Origin: an uncultured Dysosmobacter sp.
GTDB taxonomy: Bacteria > Bacillota > Clostridia > Oscillospirales > Oscillospiraceae
Direction: 5' to 3'
DNA length: 64,000 nt
NCBI GenBank assembly: GCA_934565855.1
Contig: CAKTIO010000002.1
Span: 375,478-439,477 of the forward strand
Under the pieces are notes generated by a model. The model was not told the DNA's origin. It made no database searches and saw only the letters and a list, made by a program, of their open reading frames with translations. Below are positions 24,531 through 32,541 of the stretch, one piece after another (the stretch's first letter is position 1; each line of letters opens with the position of its first letter). The translations under genes were made by a program, and so were the position numbers.

Positions 24531-25346
24531 GGTATCTGTAAAGAAAAAAGGATAATATTTTGTGCTGCTGGAATCAAAGAAGAATCTGTCAGACCAAGGA
24601 AATAGCAAATTAGTCGTTTTGACAAGCGGGTACCGGGAGTTTCGACAATATGCGGAGTACGCCGAGGGTAGTGATACCGCCTTCACCTCGCACACGCAGA
24701 AATCCCCGTGTGCCGAGCGCGAGAATGCAACATAGGTAGATCGAAAAGAGTGCTGCGCAGCCCAGCGGGGCTGCGGCGCCGAAGAAAGCGGACACACGCC
24801 ATAGGCGTGCATCCGCTTCCTCCGGCTGTTCTTTTGCCTGATGCGGAACGGTCAAATGCTCTGTACGGCTACACAAGAGTGAAGCCCCGTGTTTCGGCGT
24901 GTAAGCCGCTGTGTGCGATTTTTCTCAGAGAGCCGAGTGTGTACTCGATTTCAGGTGTGAAAGCGAATGTGAGACATTTGTGAGAGAATATACAAAGTGG
25001 GATTGAAATGGAACTGTGAGAATGAAAATGTTTGCGTGTATAACGGTAGTGTGAAGCGTACCGTGCAGGAGGTTTTGGGGGAGACTTTCGGTGCTTTTCA
25101 AGCCTTCTTCGAGGACGAAAGAAAAAGCAGGATAAAGGGCTGGCGTCTTAACCAACGCTCTGCCCGGTCACTTCTGCCCGCAGTGCGGGCAGTTTACGGG
25201 GATTTTCAAGGCAGTCGGCTGTGGCGCCTTTTTGGCGGACTTTTAGAACAGATGGCGTCTTAGTTTCCGTGAACACAGGTACTTCAACGGTTTATGGTGG
25301 CGCCTTATGAGCGTTTTAGAAGAGAATCAAGGTAATCGTGCCCGCC
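24531..25346. other. About 0.8 kb of element B without a convincing gene
   Basis: Short overlapping frames exist on both strands (for example 24610-24876 minus, 24997-25263 plus), but none has a convincing combination of start, ribosome site and protein-like composition. The plus frame around 24640-24735 contains an EYAEGSDTAF-like peptide and 24997-25263 a WRLNQRSARSLLPAVRAVYGDF-like peptide, which may be debris of mobile-element genes. A small hairpin (CTGCCCGCA G TGCGGGCAG) is at 25174-25192. Confidence 0.5.
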
Positions 25347-25553
25347 AAAAGCTGGTAGCGCAAAATACGTATATTTTGCGTCGCTGTAGTCAATGAAAAG
25401 GCTTTTCGGCAACGCAAGAATTGCGCCGCCATAGACAAAGAAAAGGCAGCGCGGCTCCGAGCGCAATTGATAACTTTCTGATAACTGTTCAGCTTTCGGG
25501 TAGCTTTTCTCTCTTGGTTACGATATTGTTCGTTGACAAAGGAGGCTGATATC
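25347..25553. repeat. Conserved integrase-upstream repeat, copy 2
   Basis: AAAAGCTGGTAGCGCAA... to the integrase start; similar throughout to 15985-16191. Likely carries the integrase promoter. Confidence 0.7.
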
Positions 25554-26705
25554 ATGCCAAAGCGACGAGCGAACGGCGAGGGAAATATCCGCAAGAGAAA
25601 GGATGGACGATGGGAGGGACGGTACACCGTCGGCCACGATCCCGAAACTGGCAAGGCCATCATCAAGAACGTCCTCGGCAAGACGCAGGCGGAGGTCAAG
25701 GAAAAGCTGAAGAAAGCCATCGAGGAAAATGTCGGTATCGACTACGGCAGAGCCAAGACCTACACGGTGGGGAGTTGGCTGGAAGTGTGGATGGAGAACT
25801 ATGCCAAGGTGAAGCTACGTCCGTCCACATTCATAACCAGCCAAGGTTTTCTGAAGAATCACATCAAGCCGCAGATCGGCAGCATCCCGCTGGCGGAACT
25901 CACTTCTCTGGACTTACAACGGTTCTACAAGCATTTGCTGGACGGCGGCCGGGTTGACCGCATCGAAGCAAAGAAAAAGCCGAAAGGACTTGCACCGAAA
26001 ACCGTTCGCAACATCCATCAAATGATCGGCTCGGCGTACAACCTTGCCATCGAGCAACACATCGTCACGAAAAATCCGACACAGGGCTGTGCTCTACCCA
26101 AGGTGGAGCACAAAGAGATGAAGACGCTGACCGCCAACCAACTCAGCGCCTTCTTCCAGGAAGCCAAAGACAGCGGCGTGTACGAACTCTACTACCTCGA
26201 CCTTGCGACTGGGTTAAGGCGTGGGGAACTGCTGGGGCTGAAGTGGACGGACGTTGACCTAAACCGCGGTATGCTGAAAATTCAGCGGGCCATCTCACGG
26301 CAAAACGGCAAGGTAGTCGAAGCGCCGCTGAAAACGAAAAACGCCTACCGTACCCTGCCACTGTCTGCAGACGCGGTAGACGTACTGAAAGCACAGAAAT
26401 GCAAAGAGGGCGGCAGCGAGTGGGTGTTCCCCTCGCCAGCAGGCGGTCCCATGTCACCGGACAGCGTCCTGCACATGCTCCAGCGGGTGCTGAAACGGGC
26501 GGGACTGCCGCGCATTCGCTTTCATGACCTGCGCCACACCTTCGCAACGATGGCGCTCCAGAACGGCGTCGACGTGAAAATGGTGTCTTCCATGCTGGGA
26601 CACTACTCCGCAGGCTTCACGCTGGACACTTACGCCCACGTTACCACCGACGCACAACTGAAAGCGGCGCAAACAATGGGCAATATCCTATCCCGTGCTG
26701 TCTGA
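25533..26705 (+). CDS. Tyrosine-type site-specific integrase of element B
   Basis: 390 residues, same length and domain plan as the element A integrase, with Arg229, His331, Arg334 and Tyr367 all kept (ATGLRRGELLG, FHDLRHTFA, LDTYAHV). MPKRRANGEG at ATG 25554 behind AAAGGAGG is the better start. Differences from the A copy are mostly conservative, with many silent third-position changes, so the two elements diverged before they met in this tRNA rather than by recent duplication. Gene ends 100 bp before the terminator hairpin and att core 3. Confidence 0.95.
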   Translation: MTKEADIMPKRRANGEGNIRKRKDGRWEGRYTVGHDPETGKAIIKNVLGKTQAEVKEKLKKAIEENVGIDYGRAKTYTVGSWLEVWMENYAKVKLRPSTFITSQGFLKNHIKPQIGSIPLAELTSLDLQRFYKHLLDGGRVDRIEAKKKPKGLAPKTVRNIHQMIGSAYNLAIEQHIVTKNPTQGCALPKVEHKEMKTLTANQLSAFFQEAKDSGVYELYYLDLATGLRRGELLGLKWTDVDLNRGMLKIQRAISRQNGKVVEAPLKTKNAYRTLPLSADAVDVLKAQKCKEGGSEWVFPSPAGGPMSPDSVLHMLQRVLKRAGLPRIRFHDLRHTFATMALQNGVDVKMVSSMLGHYSAGFTLDTYAHVTTDAQLKAAQTMGNILSRAV

Positions 26706-26787
26706 ACCTTTCCGCTACTCGCTCCCGTTGGGGTCAGCGTTTGGGTCAGGAAAAAGCATAGTCAAAAAATGATAACTTATGAAAAAC

Positions 26788-26823
26788 AAAACTCCCCGAA
26801 ATCAGACGATTTCGAGGAGTTTT
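26788..26823 (-). terminator. Terminator of tRNA-Arg
   Basis: AAAACTCCCCGAAATC, loop AGAC, GATTTCGAGGAGTTTT; one mismatch relative to the copy at 17426. On the minus strand it directly follows the tRNA CCA end. Confidence 0.8.
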
Positions 26824-26867
26824 GGTACGCCGTGAGGGATTCGAACCCCCGGCCTTCTGGTCCGTAG
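26806..26867. repeat. att core copy 3 (right border of element B, inside intact tRNA-Arg)
   Basis: Identical 62 bp to the cores at 15263 and 17444; here it is joined to the 5' half of the tRNA, restoring a full gene. Confidence 0.9.
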
Positions 26868-26899
26868 CCAGACGCTCTATCCAGCTGAGCTAACGGCGC
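26823..26899 (-). tRNA. tRNA-Arg(ACG)
   Basis: 77 nt with encoded CCA. Minus-strand sequence starts GCGCCGTTAGCTCAGCTGG; anticodon stem-loop TCTGG-CTACGGA-CCAGA gives anticodon ACG; T arm has GGTTCGAATCCC; acceptor GCGCCGT pairs with ACGGCGT (one G-U). The only complete copy among three partly repeated sites. It is the attachment site of two integrated elements. Confidence 0.95.
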
Positions 26900-26927
26900 A
26901 TTTCGCTGCCTCACTGACAGCTCTTAT

Positions 26928-26956
26928 ATATTAGCACACCGTTTTCTTAAATGCAA
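26928..26956 (-). promoter_or_regulatory. Promoter of tRNA-Arg
   Basis: On the minus strand TTGCAT (26956-26951), 17-bp spacer, TAATAT (26933-26928), about 28 nt before the tRNA 5' end. Confidence 0.75.
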
Positions 26957-26991
26957 CCCCTTTTTTAATTTTATAAAAATTTTTTCACAGG

Positions 26992-28326
26992 TCAGAACGA
27001 TATCTTCATAAACAACGCCACACCGCAGAGGATCACCGCAATGGGGACATATACATACCTCCCCACCGCATACCAGAAAGCTCCCCTTTTCCGCTTGCTG
27101 CCACAGTTTATCGCTGCCAGCAGATCATCCTTTTTCATAATATAGAACCAGGAAACAGCCCCCAGCGTCGCGCCAATGGGAATGATATAAATAGAAATTA
27201 CATCCATCCACGGTCCCCATTTGGAAATTGGCTCCATGCCGATCCCGCAACCCAGGCAAAGTACACACAAAATCAGCAGCACTGCTTTTCGACTGAGCTT
27301 CGGGAACTTGTGAAGCAGTGACTCCGCCACTGCTTCAAACATATTCTGCAGGGAACTGACCCCGGCAAAAATCATTGCCACATATAAAATCACGGCAAAC
27401 AGCCGCCCCAACGGAATATCCTGCAATATAGTAGGCAGGGTGACAAACAGCAGTCCGGGACCCGCGCCGACATCCAGTCCGTAGGCAAAGCACGCCGGAA
27501 TGATCACCAGTGCCGCAACCACCGCCGCAATGGTGTCAAACAGCGCCGTATGCCGTGCCACGCCGACCACATCCTCCTCTTTGGAAAGATACGCGCCATA
27601 GACGATCATACCGCTGCCTGTGACGGACAGAGAGAAAAACGCCTGTCCCATTGCCCAGATCCAGATCATTGGGTCCCGCAGCCGCTCCCATTGGGGGGCA
27701 AACATGAACCGGTAGCCCTCCGCCACCCCCGGCAGCAGCGCCACCCGTACCGCCAAAATCAAAAAAATCAGGAAAAACAGCGGCATCATGACCCGGTTGG
27801 TCTTTTCAATACTGTGCGCCCCTAAAAACAGCGTCAGCAGCGTTCCAACCACCACAATCACATGGTAAGGCACCACGGAAAAGGGGTCTCCAGAAAACGC
27901 GGAAAACCATGCCGCCGTGTCTGTCGTCATCAGGATTCCCAGCAGAGAGTCCACCAACGCCTTCAGTACATATGTGACAATAATCGCATATCCAATCGCA
28001 ATGCACAGGGAACCAGCCAGTGGGAGCCAGCCCAACCATCCGCCGATCCTGCCCATCCGCTCTCCCCTCGTGCGCCAGGCATTTTCATATGCACCTAAGG
28101 TGCCGGTTCCCGCGCGCCGCCCAATGGCAAACTCTGTCGGAAGTCCCACATAGCTGAAGATCACCACAAACAGCAGATAAATCAGGAGAAAAGCCCCGCC
28201 GCCGTTGCTGCCCATTTTATTGGAAAATCCCCAAACGTTCGCCATTCCAACAGCGGACCCCACGGAAGCAAGGATAAAGCCCCACCGGCTTGCAAAACCC
28301 TTCGCATTCTGATGCTTCATTTCCAT
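26992..28326 (-). CDS. Sodium-dependent transporter, neurotransmitter:sodium symporter (NSS/SNF) family
   Basis: 444 residues with about 11 membrane segments. It opens with the LeuT-like substrate and Na+ site sequence RWGFILASVGSAVGMANVWGFSNKMGSNGGGAFLLIYL, and has TGSGMIVYGAYLSKEEDV in the middle. Bacterial members import amino acids with sodium (established for LeuT, TnaT); the substrate here is not predictable. 11-TM bacterial type, slightly short. Starts ATGGAAATG with two possible Met. Followed by an AT-rich stretch towards the tRNA. Confidence 0.93.
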   Translation of the reverse strand: MEMKHQNAKGFASRWGFILASVGSAVGMANVWGFSNKMGSNGGGAFLLIYLLFVVIFSYVGLPTEFAIGRRAGTGTLGAYENAWRTRGERMGRIGGWLGWLPLAGSLCIAIGYAIIVTYVLKALVDSLLGILMTTDTAAWFSAFSGDPFSVVPYHVIVVVGTLLTLFLGAHSIEKTNRVMMPLFFLIFLILAVRVALLPGVAEGYRFMFAPQWERLRDPMIWIWAMGQAFFSLSVTGSGMIVYGAYLSKEEDVVGVARHTALFDTIAAVVAALVIIPACFAYGLDVGAGPGLLFVTLPTILQDIPLGRLFAVILYVAMIFAGVSSLQNMFEAVAESLLHKFPKLSRKAVLLILCVLCLGCGIGMEPISKWGPWMDVISIYIIPIGATLGAVSWFYIMKKDDLLAAINCGSKRKRGAFWYAVGRYVYVPIAVILCGVALFMKISF

Positions 28327-28608
28327 TCCGGCGCCACTTTTAAGTCATTCCTTGCGGCGCTTTTCCTTTCATCATTTCTCACACAGCAGAGGAAAAATAT
28401 CCCATCACTTTTGTAAAAGTTTTCACACTTTTTTATTTTAAAGCTTTGCTGTGAGGAAGTCAAGCTCCGTCTTTGTCCTTCCTGGAAATACATTCGCTCT
28501 GTTCCCGCTTCCTTCTCCATTTTCTTCCTGTTTTCAGGACCTCCACTCTTGCGTGCTGCCATTTCCATTGCTAAAATAAGATGGAAATCACAGAAGGAGA
28601 CCTATGCT

Positions 28609-29133
28609 ATGACCAAACAGGAAACCTATGATTACCTTCACACCCACGGCGTGGCATTTGAAATCACAGAGCATCCCGCTGTTTACAACATGGCGGAATG
28701 TGCAGAGCTGGATCTACCCTATCCGGAGGATGATGCCAAGAACCTTTTCGTCCGGGATGATAAAAAGCGGAACTACTATTTAATCACTGTGCGCGGAGAC
28801 AAGCGGGTGAATTTAAAAGACTTCCGCCGCGCGCACGGTACCCGTCCGCTGACCTTTGCTTCCCCGGATGAACTGCTGCAATTCTTAAAGCTGACACCTG
28901 GCTCTGTAACACCGTTGGGGCTTTTGAACGATCCTGACCACTCCGTACAGTTTTTTCTGGACGAGGAATTCCTGCTGCCGCCCGGACGCATCGGCGTACA
29001 CCCAAACGACAACACCGCCACTGTCTGGCTGCACACAGAGGAGTTGCTGCGACTTTTAAAGGAATACGGGACCACTCTGGAACTGATTCGGCTGGAACCT
29101 CCCACTCAAGCAAAGGAGGACACTCAGAAATGA
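28609..29133 (+). CDS. Prolyl-tRNA deacylase-like protein (YbaK/ProX family)
   Basis: 174 residues from ATG 28609, which has AGAAGGAGA upstream. The YbaK/EbsC fold signature includes ITEHPAVYNMAE, KNLFVRDDKKRNYYLITVRGDKRVNLK with the conserved lysine, and SVTPLGLLNDPDHSVQFFLDEE. Close to the ProX/ProXp-ala type that hydrolyses Ala-tRNA(Pro) made in error by ProRS (established for the family). Stop overlaps the next start by 4 nt (ATGA), so it forms an operon with the acetyltransferase. Confidence 0.92.
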   Translation: MTKQETYDYLHTHGVAFEITEHPAVYNMAECAELDLPYPEDDAKNLFVRDDKKRNYYLITVRGDKRVNLKDFRRAHGTRPLTFASPDELLQFLKLTPGSVTPLGLLNDPDHSVQFFLDEEFLLPPGRIGVHPNDNTATVWLHTEELLRLLKEYGTTLELIRLEPPTQAKEDTQK

Positions 29134-29600
29134 AGCTGGTGGTAAAAGCCTTTTCAGAACTGACAGCGGAGGAATTGTTTGAAATCTACCGACTGCGGGT
29201 ATCCGTTTTTGTAGTTGAGCAGGCTTGCCCGTATCAGGAGGTAGACTGTGCCGATAAAAGCGCATATCACCTCTGGCTTCAAGACGAGGACGGTATACAG
29301 GCATATGCCCGTGTCCTTCCCCCAGGTGCCGTTTTTCCCGATGTCTCCATTGGTCGTGTCATTGCCGTAAAGCGGCGCTGCGGACTTGGCAGCCGAATCG
29401 TTTCCGCCGCCATTCATACTGCGGAGAAACAATTTTCCGCCCAACACATCACCATTGAGGCACAATCCTATGCAAAACCGCTGTACGAAAAGCTGGGGTT
29501 TGTGCAGACCTCCAAGGAATTTTTAGAGGACGGCATCCCTCATATTCAAATGACCCTCTCCCTGCCGCCCCACCATGATAGCTGCGCAGCAGTTGAATAA
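29130..29600 (+). CDS. ElaA-like GNAT acetyltransferase
   Basis: 156 residues. The ElaA pattern is clear: EIYRLRVSVFVVEQACPYQEVDCADKSAYHLWL near the N-terminus, then ARVLPPG, SIGRVIAVKRRCGLGSRIVSAAIHTAE as the acetyl-CoA site, and YAKPLYEKLGFVQTSKEFLEDGIPHIQM. The substrate is unknown. Middle gene of a three-gene run (YbaK, ElaA-like, EamA-like); the next start is 22 bp downstream. Confidence 0.9.
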   Translation: MKLVVKAFSELTAEELFEIYRLRVSVFVVEQACPYQEVDCADKSAYHLWLQDEDGIQAYARVLPPGAVFPDVSIGRVIAVKRRCGLGSRIVSAAIHTAEKQFSAQHITIEAQSYAKPLYEKLGFVQTSKEFLEDGIPHIQMTLSLPPHHDSCAAVE

Positions 29601-29621
29601 AAGAAAAGAAGGATATTAAAT

Positions 29622-30599
29622 ATGTGGTTCTGGCTGGCATTGACCGCTCTTTTATGCTGGAGCGGTTCGGATCTGTTCTCTAAAATTGGCTGTCGGGGAA
29701 GTGATCCCCATGCACACCTGAAAATGGTCGTTGCCGTGGGGACCGTGATGGGATTGCATGCAGCTTACAACATCTTCGTTGGAGGAACGGTAGTCACCTG
29801 GCACATCCTGCTCATTTATCTTCCCGTGGCATTTTTGTATATCGCTTCCATGACGCTCGGTTACATTGGACTGCGGTATATTGAACTGTCCATCTCCTCC
29901 CCCATCTGCAACTCCTCCGGAGCGTTGGTCGCCGTGACCTGTTTTCTGACAGGTACACTGGATGATAGTATCCAGGGCACCATGCGGCTGGCTGTGATAG
30001 GTGCGGTAGCGCTGGTCTGCGCCGGCGTGATTGGCTTGGGCATCGTAGAATCCCGCGAGGATGATGACCTGCGCCGCGCACGTCAGGAAGCCTCCAACTA
30101 CCATTACGCCAAATCCTGGCTGGCGCTCTGCCTCCCCGTAGCATACTGCCTTCTGGATGCCGCCGGCACCTTTGCAGACACCCGGGTTCTGAGCCGGCTC
30201 GCAGGCGAAGCGGAAGCCGCCGGAATGTTCTCCACTGCGGAAGAATGCGCCTCCTATGCCGCCTCCGTATCCAACTGCGCCTATGAGCTGACCTTCCTGT
30301 TCGCTGCCGTCTGCTGTCTGCTCTACCTGACCGTTATCCGGAGAGAGCACTTAACGCTTCGCGAAGATGGTCCGAAATACTTGGGCGCACTCTGTGAAAC
30401 TGCCGGGCAGTTTGCTTATATCTTTGCTCTTTCCGACACCGCCCATGCCGCCATTGCCGCACCTATTATCTCTGCCTACTGCGTCGCTTCCGTCCTGTGG
30501 AGCCGTATTTTCCTGAAGGAAAAGCTATCCTGGAAGCACTATGCCATGATCGCACTGGTCGTCATTGGTATTATTCTGCTGGGTGTGTTCGATATCTGA
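29622..30599 (+). CDS. EamA/DMT superfamily transporter
   Basis: 325 residues with about 10 hydrophobic segments: WFWLALTALLCWSGSDLFSKIG at the start, SMTLGYIGLRYIELSISSPICNSSG in the first half, and HAAIAAPIISAYCVASVLWSRIFLKEKLSWKHYAMIALVVIGIILLG at the end, which is the typical second EamA repeat. A hydrophilic stretch (about 145-165) sits between the halves, and a second one (residues about 185-215) is longer than usual. Substrate unknown. Its 3' end overlaps the convergent XRE gene by 29 bp. Confidence 0.85.
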   Translation: MWFWLALTALLCWSGSDLFSKIGCRGSDPHAHLKMVVAVGTVMGLHAAYNIFVGGTVVTWHILLIYLPVAFLYIASMTLGYIGLRYIELSISSPICNSSGALVAVTCFLTGTLDDSIQGTMRLAVIGAVALVCAGVIGLGIVESREDDDLRRARQEASNYHYAKSWLALCLPVAYCLLDAAGTFADTRVLSRLAGEAEAAGMFSTAEECASYAASVSNCAYELTFLFAAVCCLLYLTVIRREHLTLREDGPKYLGALCETAGQFAYIFALSDTAHAAIAAPIISAYCVASVLWSRIFLKEKLSWKHYAMIALVVIGIILLGVFDI

Positions 30600-31215
30600 C
30601 CAGAATCATATAATCCAGCAGAATAGACAAGGCAGCATATACCACCCAGAAAAGCAAAAAACTGCCAATAGAATTTCCCAGCATGGGAAATGGCGAGAAT
30701 ATCCCCACATAGCCGTCTATCAGTCCGCTTAAAAAATTGAACCCGCAGGACATCGGCAGAAATAACAATAGCCATACATTCGGCAGCAGGAAGGCTCTTC
30801 GTGCCTCCTGCTGCTTTTTTGTATCCAGACGCTGTCCCATCAAATAGATTCCGCTTCCCACAAGCAGCAGGATCCATCCCGCACCTGTTGCCAGCGGCGT
30901 CTGCCACTCCATCCACATAACAATGGACGCAACCAAACCGATGATATTTACCAGTGTGCCGACGGTAGCAAATACCACCGCGTTCCATCTCCTATCCCCT
31001 TCCTGCGTTGGCTCTACACCCTTCAAAAGATAGTCCGTAGTCGTCTCAAAGCAGTTACTCAGCAAAATGATTTTCTCTACATCCGGCATACTCTGTCCAC
31101 TCTCCCATTTGGAAACCGCCTGTCTGGACACGCCGATCCTCTCTGCAAGCTCCTCCTGCGAAAGTCCCTGTCTTTTTCTCAGATTCTGAATCCGTTCCGC
31201 AATCATCTGGTCCAT
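30571..31215 (-). CDS. XRE-family transcriptional regulator with membrane-spanning C-terminus
   Basis: 214 residues. HTH_3 domain at 5-60 (RIQNLRKRQGLSQEELAERIGVSRQAVSKWESGQSMPDVEKIILLSNCF), followed by about four hydrophobic segments (AVVFATVGTLVNIIGLVASIVMW, GWILLLVGSGIYL, WLLLFLPMSCGFNFL, SIGSFLLFWVVYAALSILLDYMILV). Such membrane-bound XRE proteins are common in clostridia and may sense envelope stress (inference). Targets unknown. Convergent with and overlapping the EamA-like gene. Confidence 0.88.
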   Translation of the reverse strand: MDQMIAERIQNLRKRQGLSQEELAERIGVSRQAVSKWESGQSMPDVEKIILLSNCFETTTDYLLKGVEPTQEGDRRWNAVVFATVGTLVNIIGLVASIVMWMEWQTPLATGAGWILLLVGSGIYLMGQRLDTKKQQEARRAFLLPNVWLLLFLPMSCGFNFLSGLIDGYVGIFSPFPMLGNSIGSFLLFWVVYAALSILLDYMILVRYRTHPAE

Positions 31216-31419
31216 GATGCTCCCTCCTCTGTTGGAATATCCTTATCTTATCAGACTATACGCCTGTCATACCACCATGTCTGCCTGCCGATTTCGCAAC
31301 CAGCCGTTGCATAGTCCCCTGAAATGAGGATTTTTTCTATTTTAGCAGGGATTTTCTTTTCCGTCCAGAAAATACACGGCAAGTCTCATTCCCATACAAA
31401 TTACATGTTATATGGAATA

Positions 31420-31460
31420 TAGTCAGGCAGGCTACCGGAGATTTTCCGGCAGCCTGCCTG
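31420..31460 (-). terminator. Hairpin after the SLH-like gene
   Basis: AGGCAGGCTACCGGA / TCCGGCAGCCTGCCT form a long stem just after the stop of the minus-strand gene. No clear T run, so it may act as an mRNA-stabilising end or weak terminator. Confidence 0.55.
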
Positions 31461-31476
31461 TGCTTTATCTTATGCT

Positions 31477-32472
31477 TTATCCGGTCAGCCAATCCAATGG
31501 ACCGCGCCGTTCACTTTTCAGCAAATCCTGCGCCGCCACCAGCATCTGTGCCGCTGCTGCCCGCGTTACCGGATTTTCCAGCGTACTGCTGCCAAAGCTG
31601 CCAGCCGCCAGAACCTGCTCTGCCTCCATGTTCCCAACAGCCTGTGCTGCCCAGGATGGAACAGCCTCCCGGTCAGTATACCAGCTCTTCAAATCCACAT
31701 CCCGCACAGATAGCACCCGGTCCAAAACGGAAGCTGCTTCATTATATGTGATGGGATCCTCTCCACGAAAGGCGATTCCATCTGCTGTTTCACTTCCCTG
31801 CACAACCCCGCTGGAAAGTCCCGCAGATGCATATGCCTTCGCCCACACCGGAATGCTGCTGTCATCACAGAACCCGGTCATAGTAACCGCCATGGCAGCT
31901 ACACCGGCAGCTTCCATCGTCATTGCCAAAAATTCGCTTCGTGAAACCGTTCGGTCCGGTTCAAAGAAAAACTTTTCTCCGATCCTGCAGCCTGTAAAGA
32001 TTCCCGTCTCCGCCAGTTGCTGCGCCGCAGCCGCAGCCGGATTCTCTTCCATGTCCGAATACGTTACATCGCTTTTCACCTTGCTGATGGTCACAGTTAC
32101 CGTTGCCGGAGCGGATTCGTTCCCCTCTGTGTCGATGGCAACATAGGTAAAGCTGTCCGTTCCTGTCTTTCCATTCAACGGAGTATAAGTGAAATTCGCA
32201 CCATCAATCTCAACGGAACCACGCTTTGGTTCCTGCTTCAGCGCATAGGTCACATCGTCCCCTTCATAATCCGTAGACAAGAATTGTGTTCTGTACGGAA
32301 TATTTTTGTAGGTGTGAATTTCCAGCTCCCTTGCGACTGGTGCACCGTCTGCAGGTACTGCCGCCGCTTCTGTTTCACGGGCTGAAAACAGCGCTGCCGC
32401 CGGTGTTGCCATCAGCATTGCCGCAGTCAGCACCGCCGCTGCATACCGACGTTTTTGAAGTCTCTTCTGCAT
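31477..32472 (-). CDS. Secreted Ig-like (cadherin-type) and SLH-like domain protein
   Basis: 331 residues. Signal peptide about 1-30 (AAVLTAAMLMATPAAALFSA). An Ig-like/VCBS domain covers about 50-135 (YALKQEPKRGSVEIDGANFTYTPLNGKTGTDSFTYVAIDTEGNESAPATVTVTI). The C-terminal 180 residues resemble divergent S-layer homology repeats (TGIFTGCRIGEKFFFEPDRTVSRSEFLAMTMEAAGV, PITYNEAASVLDRVL, NPVTRAAAAQMLVAAQDLL). Probably attached to the cell wall. Followed by a long hairpin at 31420-31460. Lies downstream of the SEDS gene on the same strand, 69 bp away. Confidence 0.8.
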   Translation of the reverse strand: MQKRLQKRRYAAAVLTAAMLMATPAAALFSARETEAAAVPADGAPVARELEIHTYKNIPYRTQFLSTDYEGDDVTYALKQEPKRGSVEIDGANFTYTPLNGKTGTDSFTYVAIDTEGNESAPATVTVTISKVKSDVTYSDMEENPAAAAAQQLAETGIFTGCRIGEKFFFEPDRTVSRSEFLAMTMEAAGVAAMAVTMTGFCDDSSIPVWAKAYASAGLSSGVVQGSETADGIAFRGEDPITYNEAASVLDRVLSVRDVDLKSWYTDREAVPSWAAQAVGNMEAEQVLAAGSFGSSTLENPVTRAAAAQMLVAAQDLLKSERRGPLDWLTG

Positions 32473-32541
32473 GATAGACCCCTCCCCTGTTCTTGATTCC
32501 AGAGGTAGTCTGCGCAGATTTCCGTCTGCTATGCAGTTGTT

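Larger units (their letters stand above)
17506..26867 (+). mobile_element. Integrative element B (about 9.4 kb) with surface-protein cargo
   Basis: Lies between att cores 2 and 3. Its left end repeats the element A pattern: hairpin 17516-17550, TGGGTCA at 17619-17625 and 17630-17636. Its right end has an intact tyrosine integrase followed by TGGGGTCA (26729-26736), TTGGGTCA (26741-26748) and the terminator hairpin. Cargo in order: gene debris, a RelB/YafQ-type pair, a 38-codon ORF with GTTAG-N6-CTAAC palindromes, a BspA-like leucine-rich-repeat protein, an SLH protein, and about 1 kb with no clear gene. No conjugation or replication genes are seen, so mobility probably needs a helper or is lost. 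Confidence 0.8.

Noticed and set aside
24610..24876. 88-codon minus frame starting MCSRTEHL
   Set aside because: Considered as a small membrane protein (PLGCAALFSIYLCCILAL), but no ribosome site and mixed frames on both strands; kept only as part of an unexplained region.
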